Source of the DNA: CAYMAI01 sp964388445
GTDB taxonomy: Bacteria > 4484-113 > JAGGVC01
Direction: 5' to 3'
Length of the DNA: 64,000 nucleotides
Assembly: GCA_964388445.1 (NCBI GenBank)
Contig: CAYMAI010000009.1
Span: 1 to 64,000, forward strand
The notes under the pieces were generated by a model. It was not told the origin of the DNA. It saw only the letters and a list, made by a program, of their open reading frames with translations, and made no database searches. Below are positions 7,414 through 15,620 of the stretch, piece by piece; within the stretch, counting starts at the first letter, position 1; each line of letters starts with the position of its first letter. The translations under genes and the position numbers were made by a program.

Positions 7414-9681
7414 ATGTCCGAATCGACACATGAATCTGGCGAGATTTTATACGGCTGGGAAACGACCGCCGGCATAGTTTCCGCGTCGACTTTGGAAATC
7501 GGCGGCGCGGAACACTTGCGGCTATACCTGCGCGGCGAAAGCGGAATTGTTACCCGGGACCGAAAATTCGAGCCGTTCCTTTTGTTCGGGCCGGAAGAAT
7601 TTGCCGGTCATCTCGAAGGCGCGCAGGCCGAGCGGCTTTCGGGAGAGCTCGACTATAAGTGGATTGCCAGATTTCCGACGATGAAGGCGCTCGCCAAAGC
7701 GAAATCCGCGCTGGACAAGGAATTCAAAGCCAAGTACGGCCGCGTTTCGGACGAATATCTGATGATAAACGACGGCGTTCAGCAGGCGCTTTTGCTCACC
7801 GGCGTCACGCACTTCGGCGGACTGACCGAAACCGGCGTAGTGCGTATGCAGCTCGACATCGAAACCGACACTACTGAAGGATTCGAGTTTCCAAGCGCAA
7901 GCCGCGAAGGCGACGATATTATCATAATCGCCCTTTCGGATTCGACGGGCAGAGAAAAGACGATTTCGCGCCTCGACATGACCGAGCCGGAAATGCTTGC
8001 GGAACTCGGAAGTACGATAGAAGAGTGGAATCCCGACGTAATTGAAGGCCACAATATTTTCAAATTCGACTTGTCGTACATCTTCGAGCGGGCGAAGCGG
8101 CATAGAGTGAAGCTTAGCTGGGGGCGCGACGGAAGCGAAATAAAGTTCCACAAAAGCCGGGTAAGCCTTGCCGAGCGGCGGTTCGATTATCCGAAATTCG
8201 AAGTCGAGGGCAGGGCGTTCGTAGATACCTATATTCTCGTCCAGTTTTACGACATCGTAAAACGGGAAATGGAAAGTTACAGCCTGAAGGAAGTATCGAA
8301 ATACCTCGGCGTGGCGAAAAGCGGGCGCGTGTACGTGGAGGGTCACGAAATCCGGAGCGTCTGGCGCAGCGACCCGCAGCGGCTGCTAAGGTACGCCTTG
8401 GACGACGTGCGGGAAACCGGCGCGATTGCCGCGATGCTCGGTGCGCCGTACTTTTATCAGGCGCAAATGCTGCCTCTGGCGTATCAAGACGTGTACGTGC
8501 GCGGAAACGCGGTGAAAATAAACGGCTTGATGCTCCGCTGGTATTTGCGCGAAAACCACAGCGTTCCGAAGCCGTCGTCGCGCGCGGATTTCTTGGTCGG
8601 CGGTTTCACGGACGTGCGCAGGTTCGGCGTAATAAAAGACGTCGTGGCGTGCGACGTGGCGAGCCTATATCCGTCACTCATGCTGTCGTACAAAATCGAG
8701 CCTGAAACCGATTCGCTCGGCGCGTTTCTCGAAATGCTGGCGGAACTGCGCGGCCGCAGGCTTGCCGCAAAGTCGAAAATGAAAGAAACCCGTGACGTAA
8801 ATGAGAAAAAAAGTCTGGACAATCAGCAGGGGACGTTCAAAATCCTGATTAACAGCTTTTTCGGCTATCTCGGCGCGGACGGCGCATATTTCGGGGACGC
8901 GGCGGCGGCGAACAAAATCACATCGTCGGGGCAGGAACTCATCAAACTAATCGTGGAACTGCTCGAAGCCGAAGAGTGCGGGATTATCGAAGTGGACACG
9001 GACGGCGTTTATTTCGCGCCGCCGCGCGAAGGGATGACGGACGCCGAAATCGAAGCGATTATCGAGCGGATTAACGGAAAAATGCCCGAGGGAATACAAA
9101 TCGAAATCGACGGGCGCTATCCGGCGATGCTGAGCCACAAAGTGAAAAACTACGCGCTATTGCGCGACGACGGCGCGATAATCATCAAAGGCAGCGGGAT
9201 GAAGTCGCGAGGCCTGGAGCCTTTTCAGCGCGAGTTTTTGCGCCGCGGAATAAAGTATATACTCGAAAACGAACCGGAAAAAATAGACGAAATGCGGGAC
9301 GAATTCGCAGCCGCGATATCCGGCGGAAAGATGCCGGTCGCGGAACTTGCCAAAACCGACAGACTGCAGGAAACGCTCGACTCGTACAAGGAAAAAACGG
9401 CGAAATCGAGCCGCGGGCGCCAGGCGGGATACGAGCTGGCGATTAAAAGCGGCAAGGCTTTCCAGCCCGGCGACTACGTTTCGTACTACATTACGGGCGA
9501 AAAACCGAAGGTTGCCGCGTGGCAGCACGCCAAGCTTCTATCAGAATACGATGCGCAAAATCCAGATGTGAATATCGCCTACTATTTGGCAAAGCTCGGC
9601 GACGTTTGCGAGAGAGTCAAAAGCTTTATGGATGCCGGCCGCGGGGACGCAGGCGGCGGGGAAGGGGATTTGTTCGAGTAA
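7414..9681 (+). CDS. Family-B DNA polymerase with 3'-5' exonuclease
   Basis: The 755-residue protein has the family-B motifs in order. Exonuclease: MQLDIETDT near residue 147, GHNIFKFDLSYIFERA, and YALDDVRET. Polymerase: DVASLYPSLM (motif A, near 417), KSLDNQQGTFKILINSFFG (motif B) and EVDTDGVYF (motif C, near 528). Motif C has DTDG where E. coli Pol II and eukaryotic enzymes have DTDS; both catalytic Asp residues are kept. The sequence is closer in feel to archaeal-type or orphan bacterial PolB than to Pol II. In bacteria such enzymes usually act in repair or lesion bypass. I chose the ATG at 7414 over upstream GTG/TTG because a promoter ends 8 nt before it. It is a single gene flanked by hicBA (divergent) and a convergent small membrane protein. 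Confidence 0.9.
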   Translation: MSESTHESGEILYGWETTAGIVSASTLEIGGAEHLRLYLRGESGIVTRDRKFEPFLLFGPEEFAGHLEGAQAERLSGELDYKWIARFPTMKALAKAKSALDKEFKAKYGRVSDEYLMINDGVQQALLLTGVTHFGGLTETGVVRMQLDIETDTTEGFEFPSASREGDDIIIIALSDSTGREKTISRLDMTEPEMLAELGSTIEEWNPDVIEGHNIFKFDLSYIFERAKRHRVKLSWGRDGSEIKFHKSRVSLAERRFDYPKFEVEGRAFVDTYILVQFYDIVKREMESYSLKEVSKYLGVAKSGRVYVEGHEIRSVWRSDPQRLLRYALDDVRETGAIAAMLGAPYFYQAQMLPLAYQDVYVRGNAVKINGLMLRWYLRENHSVPKPSSRADFLVGGFTDVRRFGVIKDVVACDVASLYPSLMLSYKIEPETDSLGAFLEMLAELRGRRLAAKSKMKETRDVNEKKSLDNQQGTFKILINSFFGYLGADGAYFGDAAAANKITSSGQELIKLIVELLEAEECGIIEVDTDGVYFAPPREGMTDAEIEAIIERINGKMPEGIQIEIDGRYPAMLSHKVKNYALLRDDGAIIIKGSGMKSRGLEPFQREFLRRGIKYILENEPEKIDEMRDEFAAAISGGKMPVAELAKTDRLQETLDSYKEKTAKSSRGRQAGYELAIKSGKAFQPGDYVSYYITGEKPKVAAWQHAKLLSEYDAQNPDVNIAYYLAKLGDVCERVKSFMDAGRGDAGGGEGDLFE

Positions 9682-9689
9682 TTGCACGT

Positions 9690-10019
9690 TTAGAATGTCG
9701 CTATCGCAATCCACGCGGCGTAAATCCCGACTGCGAGGAACATAATGCCGGAGCCGGACATGAAAAGCCAGCCGGTTTTTTCGCCAATGCGGCGCGAAGA
9801 AGCGAAACACATCGCGGATAGAAGGAGCAAGAAAAACGCGAGTAGAACGTGCAGCCAGCGGAATCCTTCGGCCGAAACAACTCCGGAAACGTACGCTTCC
9901 CGAAGAATAATCCCCGACTTGATGAAAAGAAACGAGACGAGCGTGCTTAAAAGAAAGCACGCGCATGCAAGCGCCTTCTTTCGAAGACTATCGCGCGCCG
10001 AAGTTCCCGTCCCCGTCAT
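9690..10019 (-). CDS. Small multi-spanning membrane protein of unknown function
   Basis: The 109-residue protein has three probable transmembrane helices, at about residues 15-36, 52-70 and 83-106 (FRWLHVLLAFFLLLLSAMCF is the middle one), joined by short basic loops. I do not recognise a family. The ATG at 10019 is preceded by GGAG, which supports a real gene. It ends 8 bp from the convergent polymerase gene and starts 57 bp from the end of tldE on the same strand, so it may be the last gene of the tldD-tldE transcript. Confidence 0.6.
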   Translation of the reverse strand: MTGTGTSARDSLRKKALACACFLLSTLVSFLFIKSGIILREAYVSGVVSAEGFRWLHVLLAFFLLLLSAMCFASSRRIGEKTGWLFMSGSGIMFLAVGIYAAWIAIATF

Positions 10020-10076
10020 ATTCGCTCCTACATTACTTCGATTGCGGCTTTGGCGATTGCCGCGAGAATCGCGTGA

Positions 10077-11438
10077 TTAATGATCGCTCTTGCCGGAGAA
10101 ATGGAAGCCGTGCGTGCGGATGACCGGCACGACAGCGCCGCCGCCGAAGAACGAACTGCTGAACCTCAAGTCGCGTGAAATCATGTCGGCGTTCGCCAGC
10201 CCTTCGAGCGCATTTTGAGTCCAGCGGAAGTTGGTTAGCCCGCTAACTATTTCGCCGCCTTCGATAAGAAAAGTGCCGTCGCGCGTAAGACCGGTGAAAA
10301 CCGCCTTAATCGGGTCGAGCACGTTGGAATAGTGAAATCTCGAAACGAGAATTCCGCGCTCGGTCGCCTTGATCATTTCGTCCTTGCTGCTTGTCCCCGG
10401 CATCATAATCATATTCAGCGGGTATGCGCCCATGTCGCCGACCGAATGACCCGTCGTGTCAGTACCGGCTTTTGCGGCGGTTTTTCTGCTGTGCGCCACC
10501 GAGTTCGCATAGCCGTGTTCGATTAGCGTCAGCCGCTGCTTCGGAATGCCCTCGAAGTCGAACGGCAGCCCGAAGGTTCGCGGGTCGGCGGCGTCGTCCA
10601 AAATCGTAATCGCCTCGCCGGTTATTTTCTCGCCGAGCTTGCCGCACATAAAACTTTCGCCTTCGTTGAACTCCTTGCCGCCGAAGCCGACCCAAGACAG
10701 GAACATAAGCCACGTGGCGACCGCTTCCTCTTCGAGAATCACGGTGTATTTTCCCGTCGGCACGTCGCCGCGCGGATTTTCGCTGGCTTTAGCCTTCGCC
10801 GCGGCCTCCGCCGCGAGCGCCGGCACGTCAAGCTCACGCAGCCTTCGCGCCATTCCTTCAGCGTATCCGCTCGACGTCGCGCCGGTAAGTAGAATCGTAT
10901 ATTTCGCGTGCGTAGTGCTTGTAATTGCCGAAATGCCGCGCGCGCTGAAAATGCCGAGAGTGGTTACGCCGGTGGATAGCGTGCCGGCCGCTTCGTATCC
11001 TTCCGGAACGAATTCCAGCCCCTGCTTGACGATTAGCGCCCGGCGGGACGGCGAACAATCGGCCGTTCCGTCGCCGAATTCCGGTTCGAACGAATACGTG
11101 TACGGGCCTTCCGCGCTCGGCGTGAATTCCGGGTCGTCCGGCAAAAGTCCGGCGATTTCAGTCGCGCTTTCAACCGCGCTTTTAAGCGCCGCGGGGTCGA
11201 GGCTGTTCGCGTTCGCCTTTCCCCACCTGCTGCCCACCGCGCACCGCACCGTAATAACGGCGTTTTCCTCGTGGTGATTCTGGTGAATCTGGTTGTTGGC
11301 GAACCGGGTAAGCGCCTCTCGATATGCATTTACGGTTATTTCGGTGTCGTCCGCCGGGCTTTGGGCCACCGCGCTCTCGACACGCTCGCGAATCAGATTT
11401 TCGAATTCCTTATGCGATAGCTCGCGATAAAGCGACAT
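10077..11438 (-). CDS. tldE: TldE/PmbA, non-catalytic partner of metalloprotease TldD
   Basis: TldD and TldE form a heterodimeric cytoplasmic protease that trims unfolded or extended peptides (microcin B17 maturation and CcdA turnover in E. coli). This 453-residue subunit shows the PmbA features: an N-terminal EITVNAYREALTRFANNQIHQ strand/helix, GNANSL-like nucleoid region, and the C-terminal GLTRDGTFLIEGGEIVSGLT and FRWTQNAL motifs. It lacks the HExxxH metal site, as expected for TldE. The ATG has GGAGG 7 nt upstream. It lies 12 bp after tldD, so the two are one operon. Confidence 0.92.
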   Translation of the reverse strand: MSLYRELSHKEFENLIRERVESAVAQSPADDTEITVNAYREALTRFANNQIHQNHHEENAVITVRCAVGSRWGKANANSLDPAALKSAVESATEIAGLLPDDPEFTPSAEGPYTYSFEPEFGDGTADCSPSRRALIVKQGLEFVPEGYEAAGTLSTGVTTLGIFSARGISAITSTTHAKYTILLTGATSSGYAEGMARRLRELDVPALAAEAAAKAKASENPRGDVPTGKYTVILEEEAVATWLMFLSWVGFGGKEFNEGESFMCGKLGEKITGEAITILDDAADPRTFGLPFDFEGIPKQRLTLIEHGYANSVAHSRKTAAKAGTDTTGHSVGDMGAYPLNMIMMPGTSSKDEMIKATERGILVSRFHYSNVLDPIKAVFTGLTRDGTFLIEGGEIVSGLTNFRWTQNALEGLANADMISRDLRFSSSFFGGGAVVPVIRTHGFHFSGKSDH

Positions 11439-11450
11439 TTCAATCCTCCC

Positions 11451-12893
11451 TTATCCTCTCACGCCGACTTCTACGTTTCTGAATCTTGCTGGCGCCGTGC
11501 CGTGCGCGACGTGCGCAGTTTGGCTCGGCTGGCCCTTGCCGCAGTTCGGAGTGCCCCAGATTATCCAATGGTTGCGGTTGCAGACGGCGTCCATCCCGCC
11601 CCAAAACTCGGTGGTGATTCCCGTATAGTTCGGGTTTTTATAGACTTGTCCGAGCTTTCCGCCCTTGATTTCGCGTGCCAGCTCGCATCCGAACTGGAAG
11701 TTTACCCGCCTGTCGTCGATGCTCCAGCTTTTGTTCGTCTCGAACCAGAACCCCTCGTCCGTATCGGCGATTAAGTCGTCCAATTCCCAATCGCCCGGTT
11801 CGAGGTTGATGTTGGTCATTCGAATTATCGGCGCACGATTCCAGCCGTCGGCGCGATTCGTCCCATTGCTGTTTTGGCCAACGACGCCGGCATACTCCCT
11901 GTTCGTTAGGTAATTGTGGAACAGGCCGTTCTTTATGATGTCGACGCGCTGCGCGGGGACGCCGTCGTCGTCGAAACCGAACGAGCCAAGGCCGCCGGGC
12001 AGCGTTGCGTCCGCGGTTACATGCATTATGTCGCTGCCGTACTTTAGCGTGTTGACCTTATCGAGCGTGACGAAACTCATTCCGGCGTATGCCGCTTCGC
12101 TTCCGAGGACGCGGTCGAGTTCGATGGGATGGCCGATGGATTCGTGCACCTGCAATCCCAGCTGGGCGCCTTCGATGATAATCGTCGTTTTCTTGTGCGG
12201 AAGTTCCGGCGCGGAAAGCAGCATAACGGCCTCTTCGGCGATACGCTCCGCGTTTTCGCCGATTTTGTACGGCTCGATAAGCTCCCACCCGCCCGTGTGA
12301 AACTGGCCGCGGAAGCTGTTCGGATAGCACCGGCGCTGCATTTCGCCGTCCTTAATCGCGACCGCTTCGATGCCAGCTCCGCTTTCCGTAATCGTCTGTT
12401 CGATTATGTTGCCTTCCGTCGAAGCGAAGAACTGGTGCTCTTTGAAAAAGTCCATCGAGCTTGTCGCGTTCGTCAGCCCCGCAACGCCCCGCATCGCCTT
12501 GTCCCAAGCGAAAAGGTGAGAAAGCTTATCTTCGAGCGCCCACTCGAACGGGTCTTTTTGAAATGGCGTCGCATATTCGCCGGAGACTGGTTTGCTCGAA
12601 TCGAGCGTTACGCCTTTTTTCATCGAGGTCGCGCTCGCCGCGGCGATTTCCATCGCGAGCCTCGTTATCCATTCGATTTCCGCGCGGTTCACGCTGTTGC
12701 TCGCGGCGAATCCCCAGCAGCCTTGGTGAAGCACGCGCACACCGAAGCCAGTGTTCGTCGTACGAGAAATCGACTCGATCCGGCCGTTGCGAACGGTCAG
12801 CGATTCGCGCCTTGTCTCGATCAAGCGGATGTCGCCGTACTTGATCCCAGCGCGCTGCGCATTTGTTACGAAATACTGTGCAAGTTCCTTCAT
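11451..12893 (-). CDS. tldD: TldD, catalytic metalloprotease subunit
   Basis: TldD is the zinc-bearing half of the TldD/TldE protease, in which the active site is buried in a channel that admits only unfolded chains. The zinc motif HESIGH is present near residue 249 within VHESIGHPIELDRVLG, and the downstream Cys-containing strand of the family is found near the C-terminus (FQFGCELAREIKGGK). At 480 residues it matches family length. I chose the ATG at 12893 because GGAGGAG lies directly upstream at 5 nt; the TTG three bases earlier would be too close. Upstream sequence on the minus strand holds a TAATAT-type -10 about 65 bp away but no strong -35. Confidence 0.93.
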   Translation of the reverse strand: MKELAQYFVTNAQRAGIKYGDIRLIETRRESLTVRNGRIESISRTTNTGFGVRVLHQGCWGFAASNSVNRAEIEWITRLAMEIAAASATSMKKGVTLDSSKPVSGEYATPFQKDPFEWALEDKLSHLFAWDKAMRGVAGLTNATSSMDFFKEHQFFASTEGNIIEQTITESGAGIEAVAIKDGEMQRRCYPNSFRGQFHTGGWELIEPYKIGENAERIAEEAVMLLSAPELPHKKTTIIIEGAQLGLQVHESIGHPIELDRVLGSEAAYAGMSFVTLDKVNTLKYGSDIMHVTADATLPGGLGSFGFDDDGVPAQRVDIIKNGLFHNYLTNREYAGVVGQNSNGTNRADGWNRAPIIRMTNINLEPGDWELDDLIADTDEGFWFETNKSWSIDDRRVNFQFGCELAREIKGGKLGQVYKNPNYTGITTEFWGGMDAVCNRNHWIIWGTPNCGKGQPSQTAHVAHGTAPARFRNVEVGVRG

Positions 12894-13075
12894 CAACTCC
12901 TCCGGCCAAGGCGCAAGGTGCGCCGGTTTCCCCCCGGAACGGTTACGACGTCCGCCCGAATATTATCATGCAAAGCCGATTAGCGAAACATCCGCCGCTT
13001 TAAGACCTGATTTGGGAGCGTTACTAATAAGAAGTTCACTTGACCGCCCGAAGCGGATGCTTAAGTCGGTCTTCT

Positions 13076-14461
13076 TTATCGCTCTTTCGCGGCTGATTCC
13101 ACGGAATCCAGCGATGGGCTAAGTCCGAGCGCTTCGTTAATCGCGGTTTCGATTTCCGTCACCTGCGCGTTGGTTTTCGAGTATTCCGGATACACGGCCA
13201 ATGCTTTGTCGAGGTGCAGTTTTGCGCCGCGCGGGTCGCCGGCGAGGAGAAGCGCCTTCGCAAGGTTTTTGTTCGCCGCCGGACTTCCGGGGCTGATGGA
13301 TTGGGCGAGCTGGAAGAATTCCACTGCTTTCGTAGGGTCGCCGCCGGTCTTGATTTCGATGTCGGCAAGAATTTCGTACACGAAATCGAATTCGGGATTC
13401 GCGTCGAGCGCTTTCTTGCAGTAAATGCGCGCTTCGTCGAAGTTTCCGAGAGCTTCGTTGATGTTAGCGAGGTCGTAATATATTTTTTCGTGCGGCGGAT
13501 TGCTGTATAAAGCAAGCTCGGCAAGCTTCAAAGCGTATTTATAGGCATCTTCGCCGACTCGCCGGAAGTAGTAATCGATGAGTATCGTATAACTCCACAT
13601 ATTCGTGGGGTCGTATCTGAAAATGCGCTCAAAAACGGGTATGTCGTCCGGGCTGTACCCTTTGTAACGCAAGCCGTAAAAGAACTTGATTTCGAACACG
13701 GGCAAATTTCGCGGAATTCCCTTCATCGCATCCGCTCCGAAGTCGTAGCGCTCGAAGAAAATGCGCTGCTTGACCATAATATGGTTTATCACCATTCCGC
13801 GCATAAGGTCGTACACGCTCTTGCTGGAGAAAATATTCGTGAATTTGCCCAGCCGGGACAGCCCTTCGATTCGCTTGGCGATATTTATGGCATATCCTTC
13901 GATGCGGTTTTCGCCGTCGAATCTTTTTCTGAGCATAACTTTGCCGTGATTGATGCCGATTGCCAGGTCTATCGAAGTTTGGTGTTTGCGGATTCGCTCG
14001 ACGTTTTTCGAATAGCTTATCCATGCGTTCTTGGCTTGAAACGCCGTTTGAATCGCCAGAAATGCGCCGACCTGTTTGTTTTTGAAAATCCGGGCGCGCA
14101 GCCCCTGCGCAACGTTTATGTCGGTGCATTCGTTCAGCTTGGCGTTTAACTCGACTTCGTCGCGGTCGTAGAGAAACAAACAGAGCTGGTCGCCCGCGAG
14201 CGTATATTCGCCGAACATATTGTGGTCCGATATTTCGTCCACAATTGCTTTGAGGGTCTTGTGAAAATCGTCGATAAGGCTGTCGTATTCGTGGATGCTC
14301 ATCGAATTGCTCAGCCCGACGCTGTCCATCAAATCCACGAACATAATGGTGGCGTTGATTATTTGCGGGTCGTCCTGATAGATTCGCGCCTGACTTTGCT
14401 CGAACCAGTTTTCCGACTTATCAGCCGACGTGATTTGCGGAATGTATTTTTCTTCGGCCAT
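13076..14461 (-). CDS. Class III nucleotide cyclase with C-terminal TPR repeats
   Basis: The first roughly 240 residues form a class III adenylate/guanylate cyclase domain. The metal Asp pair is visible in ATIMFVDLMDSVG (near residue 41) and LAGDQLCLF (near 89), the HGKVMLRKR turn follows, and GYAINIAKRIEGL gives the Asn and Arg of the transition-state triad. After it, residues about 270-445 are helical repeats with TPR signatures (YYDLANINEALGNFDEARIY, then AKALLLAGDPRGAKLHLDKA). No membrane segment or signal peptide is seen, so the protein is soluble. Start is the ATG at 14461: a TATAAT ends 9 nt before it and there is no Shine-Dalgarno. It is divergent from truB. Product (cAMP or cGMP) cannot be told with confidence. 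Confidence 0.85.
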   Translation of the reverse strand: MAEEKYIPQITSADKSENWFEQSQARIYQDDPQIINATIMFVDLMDSVGLSNSMSIHEYDSLIDDFHKTLKAIVDEISDHNMFGEYTLAGDQLCLFLYDRDEVELNAKLNECTDINVAQGLRARIFKNKQVGAFLAIQTAFQAKNAWISYSKNVERIRKHQTSIDLAIGINHGKVMLRKRFDGENRIEGYAINIAKRIEGLSRLGKFTNIFSSKSVYDLMRGMVINHIMVKQRIFFERYDFGADAMKGIPRNLPVFEIKFFYGLRYKGYSPDDIPVFERIFRYDPTNMWSYTILIDYYFRRVGEDAYKYALKLAELALYSNPPHEKIYYDLANINEALGNFDEARIYCKKALDANPEFDFVYEILADIEIKTGGDPTKAVEFFQLAQSISPGSPAANKNLAKALLLAGDPRGAKLHLDKALAVYPEYSKTNAQVTEIETAINEALGLSPSLDSVESAAKER

Positions 14462-14470
14462 GCCGCATGG

Positions 14471-14500
14471 ATTATAGCATCGCGGCGGCTGGAGTATAAT
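14471..14500. promoter_or_regulatory. Overlapping divergent promoters of the cyclase gene and truB
   Basis: A TATAAT on the minus strand (14471-14476) serves the cyclase gene and a TATAAT on the plus strand (14495-14500) serves truB. With the mirror symmetry, each -10 also supplies the other's -35 position (TTATAC and TTATAG, 17 bp away). RNA polymerase could probably not occupy both at once. Confidence 0.55.
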
Positions 14501-14510
14501 GCCCGCCCCG

Positions 14511-15596
14511 ATGGAAATGGAACAAGACGGATTTTTGAACGTGTTCAAGCCGCAAGGCATTACGAGTTTCGACGTAATTCGAAGAATCAAACCGCTTCTT
14601 TGGAGAAAAGCGAAAATCGGACACGCCGGCGTCGTTGATAAACCGGCGAGCGGCGTGCTGCCCGTGGGCGTCGGCCGCGCAACCAAGCTGTTCGACGCGC
14701 TGTCGAGTCACAGCAAGGATTATTACGCCTGGATTGCCTTCGGCGCGGACAGCCCGACTCTCGACTTCGGCTCGCAGCTAGTTCCTGAAGCCGCGCCCGA
14801 CAGCGCGGATACGGCAATGTCGCTCGCGAGACGCATGATCGATTGCCTCGATACTTTCAAAGGAAAAATCAAACAGACTCCGCCTTCGTTTTCGAACGTC
14901 AAAGTCGAAGGCAAGGAGCTTTACAAATACAAACTCGGCGACGAAGACGTAAGCGTCAAACCGCGCCGGATAAACATCCAAAAGCTTGTGCTTCTTTCGT
15001 TTCACTATTTCGACGGCGAAAAAATCGCCAAGCTGAGCTTACAAGGCGCAGAGATTAGCCGAAAGCCGGGCGGGTACGCGCTGCCGAAGCTGGAATTCGC
15101 TATACCGGACGGCTACGATAAGCCGCTTTTACTCGCCGAAGCGTTCGTGGAATGCGAAACCGGAACATACGTGCGCGCGCTGGCGCGCGATATCGGCGCC
15201 GCGGCGGACGCGGCGGGCGTGGTGGCGGCGCTCGTCAGGACGCGTGTCGGCCCGTTCTTGCACATCGAGTCGGTATCGCTTGAATTATTCGCCGCCGAGC
15301 TGGAAGCTGACAGAGATGCGGCGCTTTCGCGGCATCTTATTCCGATGTCCGGCGTCGTTCCGCCGGATAAAAGACTGACCGTTTTGCTCGAAGAAGCGAG
15401 GAATTTGTCGAAGGGCAATTTCATAATCGTGCAGGAACACAGACTTCCGCAGAATTACGGCTCGCTTGCGCAAGAGCAGGGCGGCGTTTTCGCCGTCCTC
15501 GAAGACGGCAGGCTCGTGGCGGAGTGCGCATCTTACGAAAAACAGGCCAGTCCCGGACTATGGGTCGTCAAACCCGTCAAAGTGTATTTGACATAG
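14511..15596 (+). CDS. truB: tRNA pseudouridine-55 synthase TruB
   Basis: TruB isomerises U55 in the T-loop of tRNA. The catalytic segment reads GHAGVVDKPASGVLPVGVG, with the nucleophilic Asp kept though the usual GTLDPLATG context has drifted. Other family marks are LNVFKPQGITSFDVIRRI at the N-terminus, KIKQTPPSFSNVKVEGKELY, and ECETGTYVRALARDIG. At 361 residues it is some 50 longer than most bacterial TruB, with extra sequence in the middle and at the C-terminus. I chose the ATG at 14511 because the -10 box covers the alternative ATG at 14499. No Shine-Dalgarno is visible, in line with a short leader. Confidence 0.92.
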   Translation: MEMEQDGFLNVFKPQGITSFDVIRRIKPLLWRKAKIGHAGVVDKPASGVLPVGVGRATKLFDALSSHSKDYYAWIAFGADSPTLDFGSQLVPEAAPDSADTAMSLARRMIDCLDTFKGKIKQTPPSFSNVKVEGKELYKYKLGDEDVSVKPRRINIQKLVLLSFHYFDGEKIAKLSLQGAEISRKPGGYALPKLEFAIPDGYDKPLLLAEAFVECETGTYVRALARDIGAAADAAGVVAALVRTRVGPFLHIESVSLELFAAELEADRDAALSRHLIPMSGVVPPDKRLTVLLEEARNLSKGNFIIVQEHRLPQNYGSLAQEQGGVFAVLEDGRLVAECASYEKQASPGLWVVKPVKVYLT

Positions 15597-15620
15597 CTAG
15601 TACAAGTTGACCCTAAGTAA

